Source of the DNA: an uncultured Nitrosomonadaceae bacterium
GTDB lineage: Bacteria > Pseudomonadota > Gammaproteobacteria > Burkholderiales > Nitrosomonadaceae
Direction of reading: 5' to 3'
Assembly: GCA_905612245.1 (NCBI GenBank)
Contig: CAJQRL010000033.1
Coordinates: 1 to 42,211, forward strand
Length of the DNA stretch: 42,211 nt
The translations under genes were made by a program, and so were the position numbers. Below are positions 29,800 through 40,537 of this stretch, piece by piece (within the stretch, counting starts at the first letter, position 1; each line of letters opens with the position of its first letter). The notes below the pieces were generated by a model, which was given only the letters and a program-made list of their open reading frames with translations, made no database searches and was not told the origin of the DNA.

Positions 29800-32529
29800 A
29801 TGTCTTCACTACAGAAATTTCCACAAGTAATCCTTGCTGATTTTTTTAATCAGTTTCCCACTGGTATAAACTCCAGCGTTGTCGTTACACCTAATCGAAG
29901 ACTCACAAAAGTGTTGCGGCGAGAATTCGATAGTGATCAGGTTACGCAAGGGCGCTCAGCCTGGAGTACTCCTGATATTCTTCCGATCGCTGTATTCATT
30001 GAACGTTCATATGAAGAGATGCTCTATTCCGAGCAGGCAGATACATTACCTGCTTTACTCTCAACTGCTCAGGAACAGGTTTTGTGGGAAGATGTTATCT
30101 CTGGTTCAGACCAAGCCCCAATTTTATTTTCTATTCCTGAAGCAGCAAGATTAGCACGTAAAGCCTGGCAAATTATTCATGAATGGCACCTTGCTTCCAA
30201 ACTCAAAAATCTACCTTTAAATGAAGATTGTAAGGTATTCCGAAGCTGGTCAAAGAGTTATAGAAGGTTAACCCAGCGCGAAAATCAAATCGATAAAGAA
30301 CGAATTTGTGATTTGATAATTGAATTATGGAGGCATACAAGAGCTCAAAAACCAGATCGATTGATTTGCTATGGATTTGATACGTTTACACCGCAGCAGA
30401 GAGCTTTTTTAAATAGTCTCTCAGAATATGGTTGCGAGGTGATGACAGCTCAGTCGCAGTCAAAGATTCGATCTCGAGTTGGAAGAGTGCAACAAGTTAG
30501 TTGTGCAGATAATCGTGATGAAATTTATCGTGCCGCAGTGTGGGCACGAGCACGGATTGAGGCTGACAATACAGTACGAATTGGTGTTGTTGTTCCAGAG
30601 CTCTCCAAGTATCGGAGTGAAATTATACGCACCTTCAGCTCTATGATGGAGCCAGATGTGCAACAGGGTCTACCCGGATCTACGCATCGTGTGTATCCCT
30701 TTAATGTTTCGCTTGGAATGGGTTTGGCTTCATACCCACTAGTCAGTACAGCTTTCTTATTACTTGAGCTAGCTGGAAAGGATATTGAGTTTGAGTTTGT
30801 GAGTAGCATCCTTCGTTCGCCTTTTCTGGCCGGCGGAGAGAGCGAAATGACAAATCGCGCACTGCTTGACGAGCAATTACGAAAGGGAGTTGAGCCAAAA
30901 ATTACACTCAAAGAATTATTTGTACTTATTCATCGCAAACAGAACAGTACAAATTGTCCAATTCTCATGCAGCAGATATCTTCACTTGTAGAATTTCGCA
31001 AAGAAAACTTGTTTGTTAGGCAGGCGCCATCGGTTTTAGCTAGAACTATCTCCGGCGTACTTCAAATTTTTAATTTTCCAGGTGAGCGTGCTCTTGACTC
31101 ATCGGAATATCAGACTCTGAATAAATGGAACGAAATCGTTGCTGAATTTGCGGCACTTGATCGTGTTATTCCCAGGATCGGATATATTGAAGGGATACGG
31201 CGCCTCCATAGAATAGCAGTAGAGAAAATTTTTCAGCCAGAAACTCCTGATGTTCCCATTCAAATTTTAGATATACACGAGACTGTTGGTATGGAATTTG
31301 ATCAGCTATGGGTGATGGGATTATCAGATACAAAGTGGCCGTTACCCTCAAGTACAAATCCGTTTCTACCAATTGAGCTACAGCGTTCAGCAAAAATACC
31401 ACGTGCCTCTGCTTCTGAATCACTGGATCTATCGCGTCGTTTTATTAACGAGTGGAGTCGCAGCTCGGATGAAGTAATTTTTAGTTTTCCTAGGCATGAT
31501 GATGAGAAGAAAGACGACCGCATACTTACTCCTAGTCCATTAATTGTAGACTTCCCACAGGGCAAGCTGATTTTACCAACTTATAAAAGTCATCGTGATC
31601 TGATTCATCAAGCGGGTCAGATTGAGTCTATTGAAGATAATAAAGCGCCAGAGCTTGATCAGGTAGCACTGAATGGTGGTACTTCGGTGATAAAGAACCA
31701 AGCGGCTTGCTCGTTCCGAGCATTTGCTTTGCACCGTTTGGGGGCAAAAGGATTAGAGTCTCCACATACTGGACTAAATGCAATGGAACGTGGGGAATTG
31801 GTGCATGGGGTGTTAGAACAAGTATGGAATGAGCTTAAGACCAAAAGTGAGCTTGATGCGATCAGTGATGACAAGCTTAGAGAAAAATTGTCAAATTCAG
31901 CTAAAAAGGTAATCGAACGTATTCAAACAAAGCGTTCAACAAAACTCTCAAAGCGTTTTACAAATATCGAAAATCAGCGTTTGGTACGATTGACGTATGA
32001 ATGGTTAGATAAAGAGAAGAAACGCAGCGACTTCAGAGTTAAAGGAATTGAAGTTGAAGGGAAAATTGACCTGGGCGGGCTTTCCCTAACTATGCGTTTA
32101 GACCGCATTGATATGCTTAGTGATGGGAGGCTTATTATCATCGATTACAAGACAGGAGAATCAAAAGTTACGACCATGCGTGGTGAACGTCCAGATGAGC
32201 CACAATTGCCACTTTATCTTTTAGCCTCTCAATCTGATGCTGCTTCAGCAGTTGTATTTGCGCAGGTAAAAATGGGAGAAATGAAATTCAAAGCATTAGC
32301 ACGGGACAGTGATCTTCTGCCTAGTGTGAAAGCTGATCCAGAATGGGAGCAGTTAATTGCCTCTTGGCGTACTGACCTTACTCGTATTGCAGAGAGCTTT
32401 TCTAAAGGTGATGCGAAAGTTAACCCCAAGAAATACCCCGATACATGCCGTAATTGTGACTTGCAACCTTTCTGTCGCATTTATGAACGAACTGAGGGTG
32501 CATATGCAGAGCCGGAGGATGGAGCATGA
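29800..32529 (+). CDS. AddB-like PD-(D/E)XK nuclease family DNA repair protein
   Basis: VVTPNRRLTKVLRREF; nuclease motif GRLIIIDYKTGES; Fe-S-type Cys set (QAACSFRAFALHRLG ... DTCRNCDLQPFCRIY). Confidence 0.92.
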   Translation: MSSLQKFPQVILADFFNQFPTGINSSVVVTPNRRLTKVLRREFDSDQVTQGRSAWSTPDILPIAVFIERSYEEMLYSEQADTLPALLSTAQEQVLWEDVISGSDQAPILFSIPEAARLARKAWQIIHEWHLASKLKNLPLNEDCKVFRSWSKSYRRLTQRENQIDKERICDLIIELWRHTRAQKPDRLICYGFDTFTPQQRAFLNSLSEYGCEVMTAQSQSKIRSRVGRVQQVSCADNRDEIYRAAVWARARIEADNTVRIGVVVPELSKYRSEIIRTFSSMMEPDVQQGLPGSTHRVYPFNVSLGMGLASYPLVSTAFLLLELAGKDIEFEFVSSILRSPFLAGGESEMTNRALLDEQLRKGVEPKITLKELFVLIHRKQNSTNCPILMQQISSLVEFRKENLFVRQAPSVLARTISGVLQIFNFPGERALDSSEYQTLNKWNEIVAEFAALDRVIPRIGYIEGIRRLHRIAVEKIFQPETPDVPIQILDIHETVGMEFDQLWVMGLSDTKWPLPSSTNPFLPIELQRSAKIPRASASESLDLSRRFINEWSRSSDEVIFSFPRHDDEKKDDRILTPSPLIVDFPQGKLILPTYKSHRDLIHQAGQIESIEDNKAPELDQVALNGGTSVIKNQAACSFRAFALHRLGAKGLESPHTGLNAMERGELVHGVLEQVWNELKTKSELDAISDDKLREKLSNSAKKVIERIQTKRSTKLSKRFTNIENQRLVRLTYEWLDKEKKRSDFRVKGIEVEGKIDLGGLSLTMRLDRIDMLSDGRLIIIDYKTGESKVTTMRGERPDEPQLPLYLLASQSDAASAVVFAQVKMGEMKFKALARDSDLLPSVKADPEWEQLIASWRTDLTRIAESFSKGDAKVNPKKYPDTCRNCDLQPFCRIYERTEGAYAEPEDGA

Positions 32530-35500
32530 ACGACACTGCACATATTTCAGATCTTGCTGAACGTAAACGTGCACTTGATCCCACATGCTCGTTTATCGTT
32601 CAGGCCCCAGCAGGGTCAGGCAAGACCGGGCTCCTGATTCAGCGATATCTTAAACTGCTTGCATGCGTTGAAGAGCCTGAAGAGATAGTAGTGATTACCT
32701 TCACAAAGAAAGCCGTGGCAGAAATACAAAAAGGAGTACTTGCAGCACTTACTCAGTCTAGTGAGATTTCTGAAAATGAGCATGTAAAATTAACCCGTAA
32801 GTTAGCTAGTGCAGTATTACAGCACGATGATCAGTCCGGTTGGCAGATTGTTAAAAACCCGACGCGACTACGTATCCAGACTATTGATTCATTGTGTGCA
32901 TCACTTGTACGTCAGATGCCATTACTGTCTAAATCCAGTTCCCAAATGGAAAGCACATCGGATGCATCTGATCTTTATCGTGAGGCAGCTCGCGCGACCA
33001 TTGGTCAGGTTACAAGTAATAATTTTTCGGAACAAAAGGATAATGTAGCCGCACAGGATGCCGAGCAATTACTAAAGCATCTTGGCAATGATGTGAGTCG
33101 TGCCGAAAAATTACTCTCCAGAATACTGGAGAAGCGTAATCACTGGTTGCGTCATGTTATGGGTAAGGGCCGAGAGGAATTAGAAACTGGACTACAGAAG
33201 ATTAGGTGTGGGGCACTTAAAAACGTATCAAATATCTATCCTGAATCAATGCAGGAAGAGTCGGTTAAACTTTCACGTTATGCTGCCACTAACCTTAAAG
33301 ATGGCGACAGGAACTTGTCGTTCGATACTTGCGAGAAATTGAATGTAATGCCTGGATGTGAAGAGCGTGATGTCCCTCTCTGGCTTAGTATAGCTGAGTT
33401 GTTAACGACAAAAACAGGTGGTTGGAGAAAGGCTTTAAGTAAGGCGGATGGCTTTCCACCAGGTGGTACTGTTGATGAGAAAGAAGAAGTAAAGTTGTGG
33501 AAAAAACGCGCTTTCACATTGATCGACAAGCTCAAGGAAGATGAAACACTACGGCAATGGTTACATAATTTACGCAGGCTTCCACCATCTACTTACACTG
33601 ATGCTCAGTGGGAAGCGCTTGGTTCTATCACTCGTTTATTACCATATACCGTTGCGCAGCTAAGGCTTGTGTTTCAAGCGCGAGGTAGGGTTGATTATAC
33701 TGAGGTCATGCTGGGGGCCTTACAAGCTCTTGGAGAGTTTGATGCACCAACTGATCTGGCGCTAGCACTTGATTATCGTATGCAGCATTTGTTAATGGAT
33801 GAGTTTCAGGACACTTCGAGAAGTCAATATGATTTAATTACTAAGCTTACTGCCGGATGGGAACTTGGTGATGGACGCACCTTGTTTGTCGTTGGTGATC
33901 CGATGCAGTCAATTTATCGCTTTCGTGAAGCAGAGGTGAGTTTATTTTCACGTGCCCGTACTGAAAATATCGGTAACATTGAATTAGAATCAATTGTGTT
34001 ATGTACCAATTTTCGTTCACAGGGCGGTATTGTGGATTGGGTCAATAACACCTTTTCACAGATAATGCCGATAAGAGAAGAAGGTATTTCGGCTGGTGCC
34101 GTACCCTATACGTCTTCTGTTTCAATACATAAAGGACTAGTTGGTGAGTCAGTTAGCATCCATCCATCTTTTAATGGGGATCATGCAGCAGAGGCTAAAG
34201 AGCTGGTAGAGATTGTTGTGAGAGCGCGTCGCGATGATCCGTCTGCCACCATCGCTATTCTTGGCCGTACCCGTAAAGCTTTATATGATGAAATTATCCC
34301 GCAATTAAGAAAAGTGGGACTTCGATTTCGCGCAATTAGGATGGAAGAACTGGACCGCCGACCAGTAGTGCAGGATTTACTGGTATTAACACGTGCATTG
34401 GCACATTTGGCAGACAAATTAGCGTGGCTTGCTGTGCTGCGTGCACCATGGTGTGGCCTCATACTCGCTGATCTATATGCACTCTTCCCAGCACAAACTA
34501 CCCCTGTCGCTGACATAGAAAACCCTGGAGAATATAATTTAAGAAAAAATCGTCAGACAGTATGGGAGGCGCTCAATGATGATGCTCGTTTATCAGCAGT
34601 TTCTGCTGATGGGGTCATTCGATTACTGCGTATGCGAGAAGTGTTAGGGAGCTGTATAAATAATCGTAACAGACAATCTCTACGTGCAGTTGTTGAAGCA
34701 GCATGGCTTACGCTTGGGGGTCCAGCTTGCGTTAATAATGAAACTGATCTTGAAGATGCAAAAATTTACCTTGATTATCTTGAGGCCCATGAAGAAATGG
34801 GGAATATCTATGAGTTGGCAGCATTTAAAGAGGGGCTTGCAGATCTTTATGCGCTACCCGATACGGAGGCTGATGACACGCTGCAGCTCATGACAATTCA
34901 TGAGTCGAAGGGACTTGAATTCGATTATGTGATCGTGCCTGGTCTCGGGCGCCCGCCACGTAGAAACGAAAAAGAATTGTTTATATGGGCGGAGCGAACA
35001 TATATCTCAGATGATGCAAGGGGAGAGCAAAATGATTTATTGCTCGCACCGATTCAGGAAGAGGGTGAAACCATTGATCTCATTTACCCTTGGCTGGAGA
35101 AGCTTGACCAAGAGAAGGAGTCTTTTGAGGATGAGCGTCTTCTCTATGTTGCATCAACACGTGCAAAAAAGTTTTTACACTTGTTAGGTAACACAGCTCT
35201 TTCTTCTGATATTGATGGTGTGCTCAAGCCAAAGGAACCCTCAGCAAAATCATTATTGAGCAAGCTGTGGCCAGTGGTGCAACCAATTTTTGCGAAGGTT
35301 GCGGCACAGAAAAATCCTCTAATTGGTAGAGGAGAAACTGAAAATCAGAAGGAGCTTTCAATTGATCAATCACTCCATCGCCTTACATCTGATTGGATAT
35401 TTCCTTCTGCGCCGACACATGTGAAATGGGGAGGGGGAAAGGAAAAATTATGTGCTCAAGAAATTGAGTTTTCATGGGCAGGAGAAACTGCACGACATAT

Positions 35501-36017
35501 TGGGAGTGTCGTGCATCGATGGCTGCAGCACATTGCCGAAGATAAAATAGATAAGTGGGACAAGAATCGAATTGAAAATTTACACAATATATTTAAACAG
35601 AATCTAGTTGCATGTGGAATGAGCGGCAATAATGATGAAATAGAATCTGCAGTTACGCGAATAAAATCTGCGCTTATTTATACAATACATGATACACGCG
35701 GTCAGTGGTTACTTGGCCCGCAGAAAGATTCTCAGAATGAGCTGCATATGACAACAATAATTGACGGGGACCTAGTTAGTTTAGTAATTGATCGTACTTT
35801 TATTGATATGGATGGTTCGCGTTGGATTATAGATTATAAAACCAGTAGCCATGAAGGCACAGATGTGGATCTTTTTCTTGATCGTGAGGAGGAACGATAT
35901 CGTGTTCAGCTCAATCGTTATGCTGTAATGATGAGCCGGATTGATACTTGGCCAATCAAGTTGGGATTATATTTCCCACTGTTAAAGGGGTGGCGAGAGT
36001 GGGTATATGAAGGGTAG
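32526..36017 (+). CDS. AddA-like UvrD/RecB-family helicase-nuclease
   Basis: Walker A VQAPAGSGKTGLLIQRYL, MDEFQDTSRSQYDLI, VVGDPMQSIYRFREAEVSLF, C-terminal RWIIDYKTSSHEG; ATGA overlap with upstream gene. Confidence 0.95.
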   Translation: MNDTAHISDLAERKRALDPTCSFIVQAPAGSGKTGLLIQRYLKLLACVEEPEEIVVITFTKKAVAEIQKGVLAALTQSSEISENEHVKLTRKLASAVLQHDDQSGWQIVKNPTRLRIQTIDSLCASLVRQMPLLSKSSSQMESTSDASDLYREAARATIGQVTSNNFSEQKDNVAAQDAEQLLKHLGNDVSRAEKLLSRILEKRNHWLRHVMGKGREELETGLQKIRCGALKNVSNIYPESMQEESVKLSRYAATNLKDGDRNLSFDTCEKLNVMPGCEERDVPLWLSIAELLTTKTGGWRKALSKADGFPPGGTVDEKEEVKLWKKRAFTLIDKLKEDETLRQWLHNLRRLPPSTYTDAQWEALGSITRLLPYTVAQLRLVFQARGRVDYTEVMLGALQALGEFDAPTDLALALDYRMQHLLMDEFQDTSRSQYDLITKLTAGWELGDGRTLFVVGDPMQSIYRFREAEVSLFSRARTENIGNIELESIVLCTNFRSQGGIVDWVNNTFSQIMPIREEGISAGAVPYTSSVSIHKGLVGESVSIHPSFNGDHAAEAKELVEIVVRARRDDPSATIAILGRTRKALYDEIIPQLRKVGLRFRAIRMEELDRRPVVQDLLVLTRALAHLADKLAWLAVLRAPWCGLILADLYALFPAQTTPVADIENPGEYNLRKNRQTVWEALNDDARLSAVSADGVIRLLRMREVLGSCINNRNRQSLRAVVEAAWLTLGGPACVNNETDLEDAKIYLDYLEAHEEMGNIYELAAFKEGLADLYALPDTEADDTLQLMTIHESKGLEFDYVIVPGLGRPPRRNEKELFIWAERTYISDDARGEQNDLLLAPIQEEGETIDLIYPWLEKLDQEKESFEDERLLYVASTRAKKFLHLLGNTALSSDIDGVLKPKEPSAKSLLSKLWPVVQPIFAKVAAQKNPLIGRGETENQKELSIDQSLHRLTSDWIFPSAPTHVKWGGGKEKLCAQEIEFSWAGETARHIGSVVHRWLQHIAEDKIDKWDKNRIENLHNIFKQNLVACGMSGNNDEIESAVTRIKSALIYTIHDTRGQWLLGPQKDSQNELHMTTIIDGDLVSLVIDRTFIDMDGSRWIIDYKTSSHEGTDVDLFLDREEERYRVQLNRYAVMMSRIDTWPIKLGLYFPLLKGWREWVYEG

Positions 36018-36218
36018 GTTATATATTTTCAAAAATAGATAAAATGGGCCAAGGCATCATATCTTATATATAGTACGTTACTGCACTATAAAGTCTTAAT
36101 AAGAAATCGGTTTTTAACTTTATAATTAATCGTTTATCACGCCTTTGTGTGATCAGTTTCCCCCTTTCCCCTTATGTTATGATGTGAAACTTCTTTTTTG
36201 TAAAAGACAGTCTGTTTT

Positions 36219-37061
36219 ATGCTCAATATCGATCTGCATTGTCATTCCAAGGTTTCTGACGGCACATTAACACCTACACAGCTGGTTGAGCGTGCAGCTA
36301 CGCGTGGGGTAAGTATGCTGGCACTGACAGATCATGACGATCTGGGTGGGCTGGATGAAGCTCGTCGTGTTGCAAATGAGAAAAATATAATTTTTATTAA
36401 TGGGGTGGAAATATCGGTTACCTGGCGGAATAGAACACTTCATATTATCGGTCTTGATGTGGATCCAAAGTATCTTCCGTTGGAACAAGGCTTAGCAGCT
36501 ATTCGTAATGGGAGAGTTACACGTGGAAGTAAGATTGCTGAACAACTTGATAAATTTGGCATTCAGGGTAGCTTAGAGGGTGCCTATTACTATACTGGGG
36601 AAGATGGCTTAATTGGGCGAACTCATTTTGCCCGTTTTCTAGCTGAGCAGGGATACGCTAAGAATGTGAAATCTGTATTTAAGAAATATCTAGTTAAAGG
36701 TAAGCCCGGATACGTATCACATCAATGGGCTTCATTAAGTGATGCAGTGGGTTGGATATGTGGTAGTGGTGGCAAGGCTGTGATTGCCCATCCAGCACGT
36801 TATAAATTAGGTAAGAATTTACTGGATGAGCTGCTATTAGAGTTTCGTGCACTTGGTGGATCAGGCTTAGAGGTTATTACTGCCAGTCACACTCCTGAGC
36901 AGTCTCTAATATTTGCACACCATGCAAACCGAATGAATTTACTCGCCTCATGCGGCTCAGATTTTCATGGGCCTGAAGAAAGCTATTTTGATTTAGGCCG
37001 AATGCCGGATTTTCCAATAGAATGTATGCCGGTTTGGCACGATTGGGACTTAAGAATATAG
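36219..37061 (+). CDS. PHP-domain phosphoesterase (RNase AM/YciV-like)
   Basis: NIDLHCHSKVSDGTLTPTQLVERAATRGVSMLALTDHDDLGGLDEA; SCGSDFHGP. Confidence 0.93.
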   Translation: MLNIDLHCHSKVSDGTLTPTQLVERAATRGVSMLALTDHDDLGGLDEARRVANEKNIIFINGVEISVTWRNRTLHIIGLDVDPKYLPLEQGLAAIRNGRVTRGSKIAEQLDKFGIQGSLEGAYYYTGEDGLIGRTHFARFLAEQGYAKNVKSVFKKYLVKGKPGYVSHQWASLSDAVGWICGSGGKAVIAHPARYKLGKNLLDELLLEFRALGGSGLEVITASHTPEQSLIFAHHANRMNLLASCGSDFHGPEESYFDLGRMPDFPIECMPVWHDWDLRI

Positions 37062-37117
37062 TACAAGAAAGAGTTTAAAAAAATAATTCAACATTAATGC
37101 TATAGACTCCTGTTAAC

Positions 37118-37750
37118 GTGGCTCAATTTTTCTCCATTCACTCTGACAACCCGCAACCGCGTTTATTACGTCAAGCAGCAGATATTGTGCGTGCAGGTGG
37201 TGTAATTGTTTATCCAACTGACTCTTGCTATGCTCTTGGATGTCAATTAGGTGACAAGAGTGCCATGGCTCGTATTCGTGGTATACGGGGCGTGAGTGAG
37301 CAACACCACTTTTCACTATTATGCCGCAGTCTTTCTGAAATATCTTATTATGCTAAAGTTAATAATAGCCAGTACAGATTACTTAAAGCAACCACACCGG
37401 GTAGTTATACATTTATACTTGAGGCTACTCGAGAAGTCCCTCGTCGTTTACAGCATCCTAAACGTAGCACTATTGGCCTTAGAATCCCTGGCCATCCTGT
37501 GGTTCAGGCGCTGTTAGAGGAGTTGGACGAGCCATTGTTAAATTCAACTTTGATTCTGCCGGGTGATGAGATTCCTCTCAATGATCCAGAGGAGATTCGA
37601 GATCGTCTTGAGCACAAATTAGAATTAGTGCTGGATGGCGGCGCCTGTAGCTTGGAGATGACAACAGTGATTGATTTAACTAGAGGTGAGCCCGAGTTGG
37701 TGCGGAACGGTAGGGGTAGTTTGGCCCCGTTCGGAGCGATGCATGGATAG
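37118..37750 (+). CDS. Sua5/YciO/YrdC-family protein (YciO-like)
   Basis: GTG start; GGVIVYPTDSCYALGCQLGDKSAMARIRGIRG, HFSLLCRSLSEIS, GLRIPGHPVVQALLEELDEPLLNST. Confidence 0.93.
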   Translation: MAQFFSIHSDNPQPRLLRQAADIVRAGGVIVYPTDSCYALGCQLGDKSAMARIRGIRGVSEQHHFSLLCRSLSEISYYAKVNNSQYRLLKATTPGSYTFILEATREVPRRLQHPKRSTIGLRIPGHPVVQALLEELDEPLLNSTLILPGDEIPLNDPEEIRDRLEHKLELVLDGGACSLEMTTVIDLTRGEPELVRNGRGSLAPFGAMHG

Positions 37751-38414
37751 CATTATTCAGGACATTGATAGAATTATTCAGGGAATTGTTATTTTTGCAC
37801 TTCCAGTGACACTGGCCATTACTTTGCACGAGGCAGCGCATGGTTACGTAGCAAAGAAATTTGGTGATCTTACCGCCTATGCTCAGGGGCGCGTTACTCT
37901 GAACCCCTTGAAACATATCGACCCGATAGGTACAGTTGTTGTGCCATTGTTACTTCTGGCAGTTAGCTCACCATATTTATTTGGCTGGGCAAAACCGGTG
38001 CCGATTAATTTTGGTAATCTTCGCCATCCAAAACGTGACATGCTTTGGGTGGCTGCAGCGGGACCTGGAGCTAATTTTTTAATGGCGTTCCTCTGGGCTC
38101 TAGTTTTTAAGTTTGGTCTAACCATACCGGAAAGTAATTTTTCTGAACCAATGCTATTAATGGGGCAGGCTGGTATCTTAGTAAATGTGATACTGTTGGT
38201 TCTTAATTTGCTACCCTTGCCTCCTTTAGATGGGGGGCGTATAGCAATGAGCTTGTTACCTCAGCGTATTGCATATCGTTTCGCCCAGATTGAGCCTTAT
38301 GGGTTTATTATTTTGTTGGTTCTGTTGTTTACTGGTGTACTCGGTGCTGTTATAGAACCCTTTATATTTATTACCATAAGATTAGTAGCTTGGGTAACTG
38401 GGCTACAAATTTGA
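37743..38414 (+). CDS. Site-2 protease family (M50) membrane metalloprotease
   Basis: ITLHEAAHGYVAKKFGD (HExxH), NLLPLPPLDGGRI; start at 37743, 8-nt overlap with upstream gene. Confidence 0.94.
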   Translation: MDSIIQDIDRIIQGIVIFALPVTLAITLHEAAHGYVAKKFGDLTAYAQGRVTLNPLKHIDPIGTVVVPLLLLAVSSPYLFGWAKPVPINFGNLRHPKRDMLWVAAAGPGANFLMAFLWALVFKFGLTIPESNFSEPMLLMGQAGILVNVILLVLNLLPLPPLDGGRIAMSLLPQRIAYRFAQIEPYGFIILLVLLFTGVLGAVIEPFIFITIRLVAWVTGLQI

Positions 38415-38453
38415 TAAAGTATTTAGCTATAGAATAATCAAGGATGAAATAGA

Positions 38454-39656
38454 ATGTTTACTGATCGAGTATTATCTGGGATGCGTCCCACTGGTAGCTT
38501 ACATTTAGGGCACTATCATGGTGTGCTGAAGAACTGGGTGGAACTGCAGCAAGAATTCGAATGTCTGTTCTTTGTTGCCGATTGGCATGCTCTTACTACT
38601 CATTATGATTCGCCAGAAATAATCGAACAAAATGTATGGGATATGGTGGTGGACTGGCTTGCCGCTGGCGTGGACCCAGCGCAGGCAACACTGTTTATTC
38701 AGTCACGTGTTCCTGCGCATGCCGAATTGCATCTATTGCTTTCAATGATTACACCGCTAGGTTGGCTAGAGAGAGTTCCTACTTACAAAGACCAGCAAGA
38801 GAATTTAACAGATAAAGATCTGAGTACCTTTGGGTTTCTTGGCTATCCTCTATTGCAGAGCGCTGATATTCTTATTTACCGTGCTAACCGTGTTCCGGTT
38901 GGCGAGGATCAGATGCCACATATAGAGTTTACCCGTGAGGTCTCACGTCGCTTTAACCATATTTATGGTAAGGAAGTCGGATTCAAAGAGAAGGCAGAGG
39001 CAGCAATAAAGAAACTTGGTTCTAAAAAATCTAAAATTTATAGAGAGTTACGTAATCGTTATCAGGAAAAGGGAGATAGTGAAGCTCTGGAAACAGCGAA
39101 ATCGTTGCTTGATGAGCAGCATAATTTGAATATGGGAGACCGAGAACGCCTATTTGGTTATCTTGAAGGGGGCGGCAAAATGATCCTTTCAGAGCCTGAG
39201 GGAATGCTTACCAATGCGCCAAAGATGCCGGGTTTAGATAGTCAGAAAATGTCCAAATCCTACAATAATACAATTGGTTTGAGAGAAGACCCTGATAGTG
39301 TCAAAAATAAAATTAGAACGATGCAGACGGATCCAGCACGCATTCGGCGTGGAGACCCAGGTGACCCGGCCAAGTGTCCCGTTTGGCAATTTCATTTAGT
39401 CTATTCAAATGATACAGTTAAAGATTGGGTGCAAGAGGGGTGCAAAAGCGCGGGTATCGGTTGCCTAGAGTGCAAGCAACCAGTAATTGAGGCGGTTCTG
39501 GCAGAACAACAACCAATGCATGAGCGCGCAAGAATGTACGAAGAAGATCCTACTTTAGTGCGCAATATTATTGCAGATGGCTGCGAGAAAGCTGATAAAT
39601 TAGCACAGGAGACCATGCGTGACGTAAAAGAGGCGATGGGGCTAAGTTATTCTTAG
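38454..39656 (+). CDS. trpS: Tryptophan--tRNA ligase
   Basis: MRPTGSLHLGHYHG (HIGH-like), MSKSYNNTIGL (KMSKS). Confidence 0.97.
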   Translation: MFTDRVLSGMRPTGSLHLGHYHGVLKNWVELQQEFECLFFVADWHALTTHYDSPEIIEQNVWDMVVDWLAAGVDPAQATLFIQSRVPAHAELHLLLSMITPLGWLERVPTYKDQQENLTDKDLSTFGFLGYPLLQSADILIYRANRVPVGEDQMPHIEFTREVSRRFNHIYGKEVGFKEKAEAAIKKLGSKKSKIYRELRNRYQEKGDSEALETAKSLLDEQHNLNMGDRERLFGYLEGGGKMILSEPEGMLTNAPKMPGLDSQKMSKSYNNTIGLREDPDSVKNKIRTMQTDPARIRRGDPGDPAKCPVWQFHLVYSNDTVKDWVQEGCKSAGIGCLECKQPVIEAVLAEQQPMHERARMYEEDPTLVRNIIADGCEKADKLAQETMRDVKEAMGLSYS

Positions 39657-39724
39657 TTTTTTCTGCAATTTCCTATACAGTCCGCACGGTATAATTAGAT
39701 CAGATAAATGGGTTTTATTTCATC

Positions 39725-40537
39725 GTGAGCCAATTTCCTAATCTTACAGAAAAGATCCCTATTGCAAATATCCACGGCGAACCACTGTTGGATATGCCGA
39801 GGGATCTGTTTATTCCGCCAGATGCCTTGGAAGTATTTCTTGATACATTCCAAGGACCGTTGGACTTGTTACTTTATCTTATTCGTAAGCATAGTCTAGA
39901 AGTTCTAGATATTCCAATGGCAGAGCTCACACGGCAATATATGGCTTATGTTGAGCTCATGCGCACTAACCAACTTGAACTGGCGGCAGAATATTTATTG
40001 ATGACCGCTCTTCTGATCGAAATTAAATCTCGTATGTTGCTACCTAGGCCTACCATTAGTGCTAATGAAGATGATTTAGATCCCCGTGCTGAATTAGTGC
40101 GTCGACTATTAGAATACGAACAGATGAAGCTAGCGGCACAACGGCTAAATGACATACCTCAGGCTGACCGTGATTTTACGCTGGTTCAGGTATTAATTGA
40201 GCAGACAGAAATTAAGCATCTGCCAGATGTTAATGTAGATGACCTCCGTAATGCATGGATTATGCTAGCAGTACGTGCGAAGAATAGGAGTCATCATCGT
40301 GTTACACGAGCTGAACTTTCGGTAAGGTCACATATGAGTCGCATTATGCGTGATTTGCGCGGACATGAATTTATTAAATTTAATGAATTATTTGGACGCA
40401 ATGCAGGGGTGTCTGAGGTAGTAGTGATTTTTCTTGCATTACTTGAGCTTGCAAAGGAAGGTTTGGTAGAAATTACACAGTCGCAACCTATTGGAATTAT
40501 TTATGTTAAATCAGTCGATCGTCTTGCTTCCGTCTAA
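39725..40537 (+). CDS. scpA: Segregation and condensation protein A (kleisin)
   Basis: GTG start; FQGPLDLLLYLIRKHSLEVLDIPMAELTRQYMAY. Confidence 0.95.
   Translation: MSQFPNLTEKIPIANIHGEPLLDMPRDLFIPPDALEVFLDTFQGPLDLLLYLIRKHSLEVLDIPMAELTRQYMAYVELMRTNQLELAAEYLLMTALLIEIKSRMLLPRPTISANEDDLDPRAELVRRLLEYEQMKLAAQRLNDIPQADRDFTLVQVLIEQTEIKHLPDVNVDDLRNAWIMLAVRAKNRSHHRVTRAELSVRSHMSRIMRDLRGHEFIKFNELFGRNAGVSEVVVIFLALLELAKEGLVEITQSQPIGIIYVKSVDRLASV

Noticed and set aside
30525-30911. 128-aa antisense ORF opposite the AddB-like gene
   Set aside because: Ser-rich shadow of a well-supported coding frame; no motifs.
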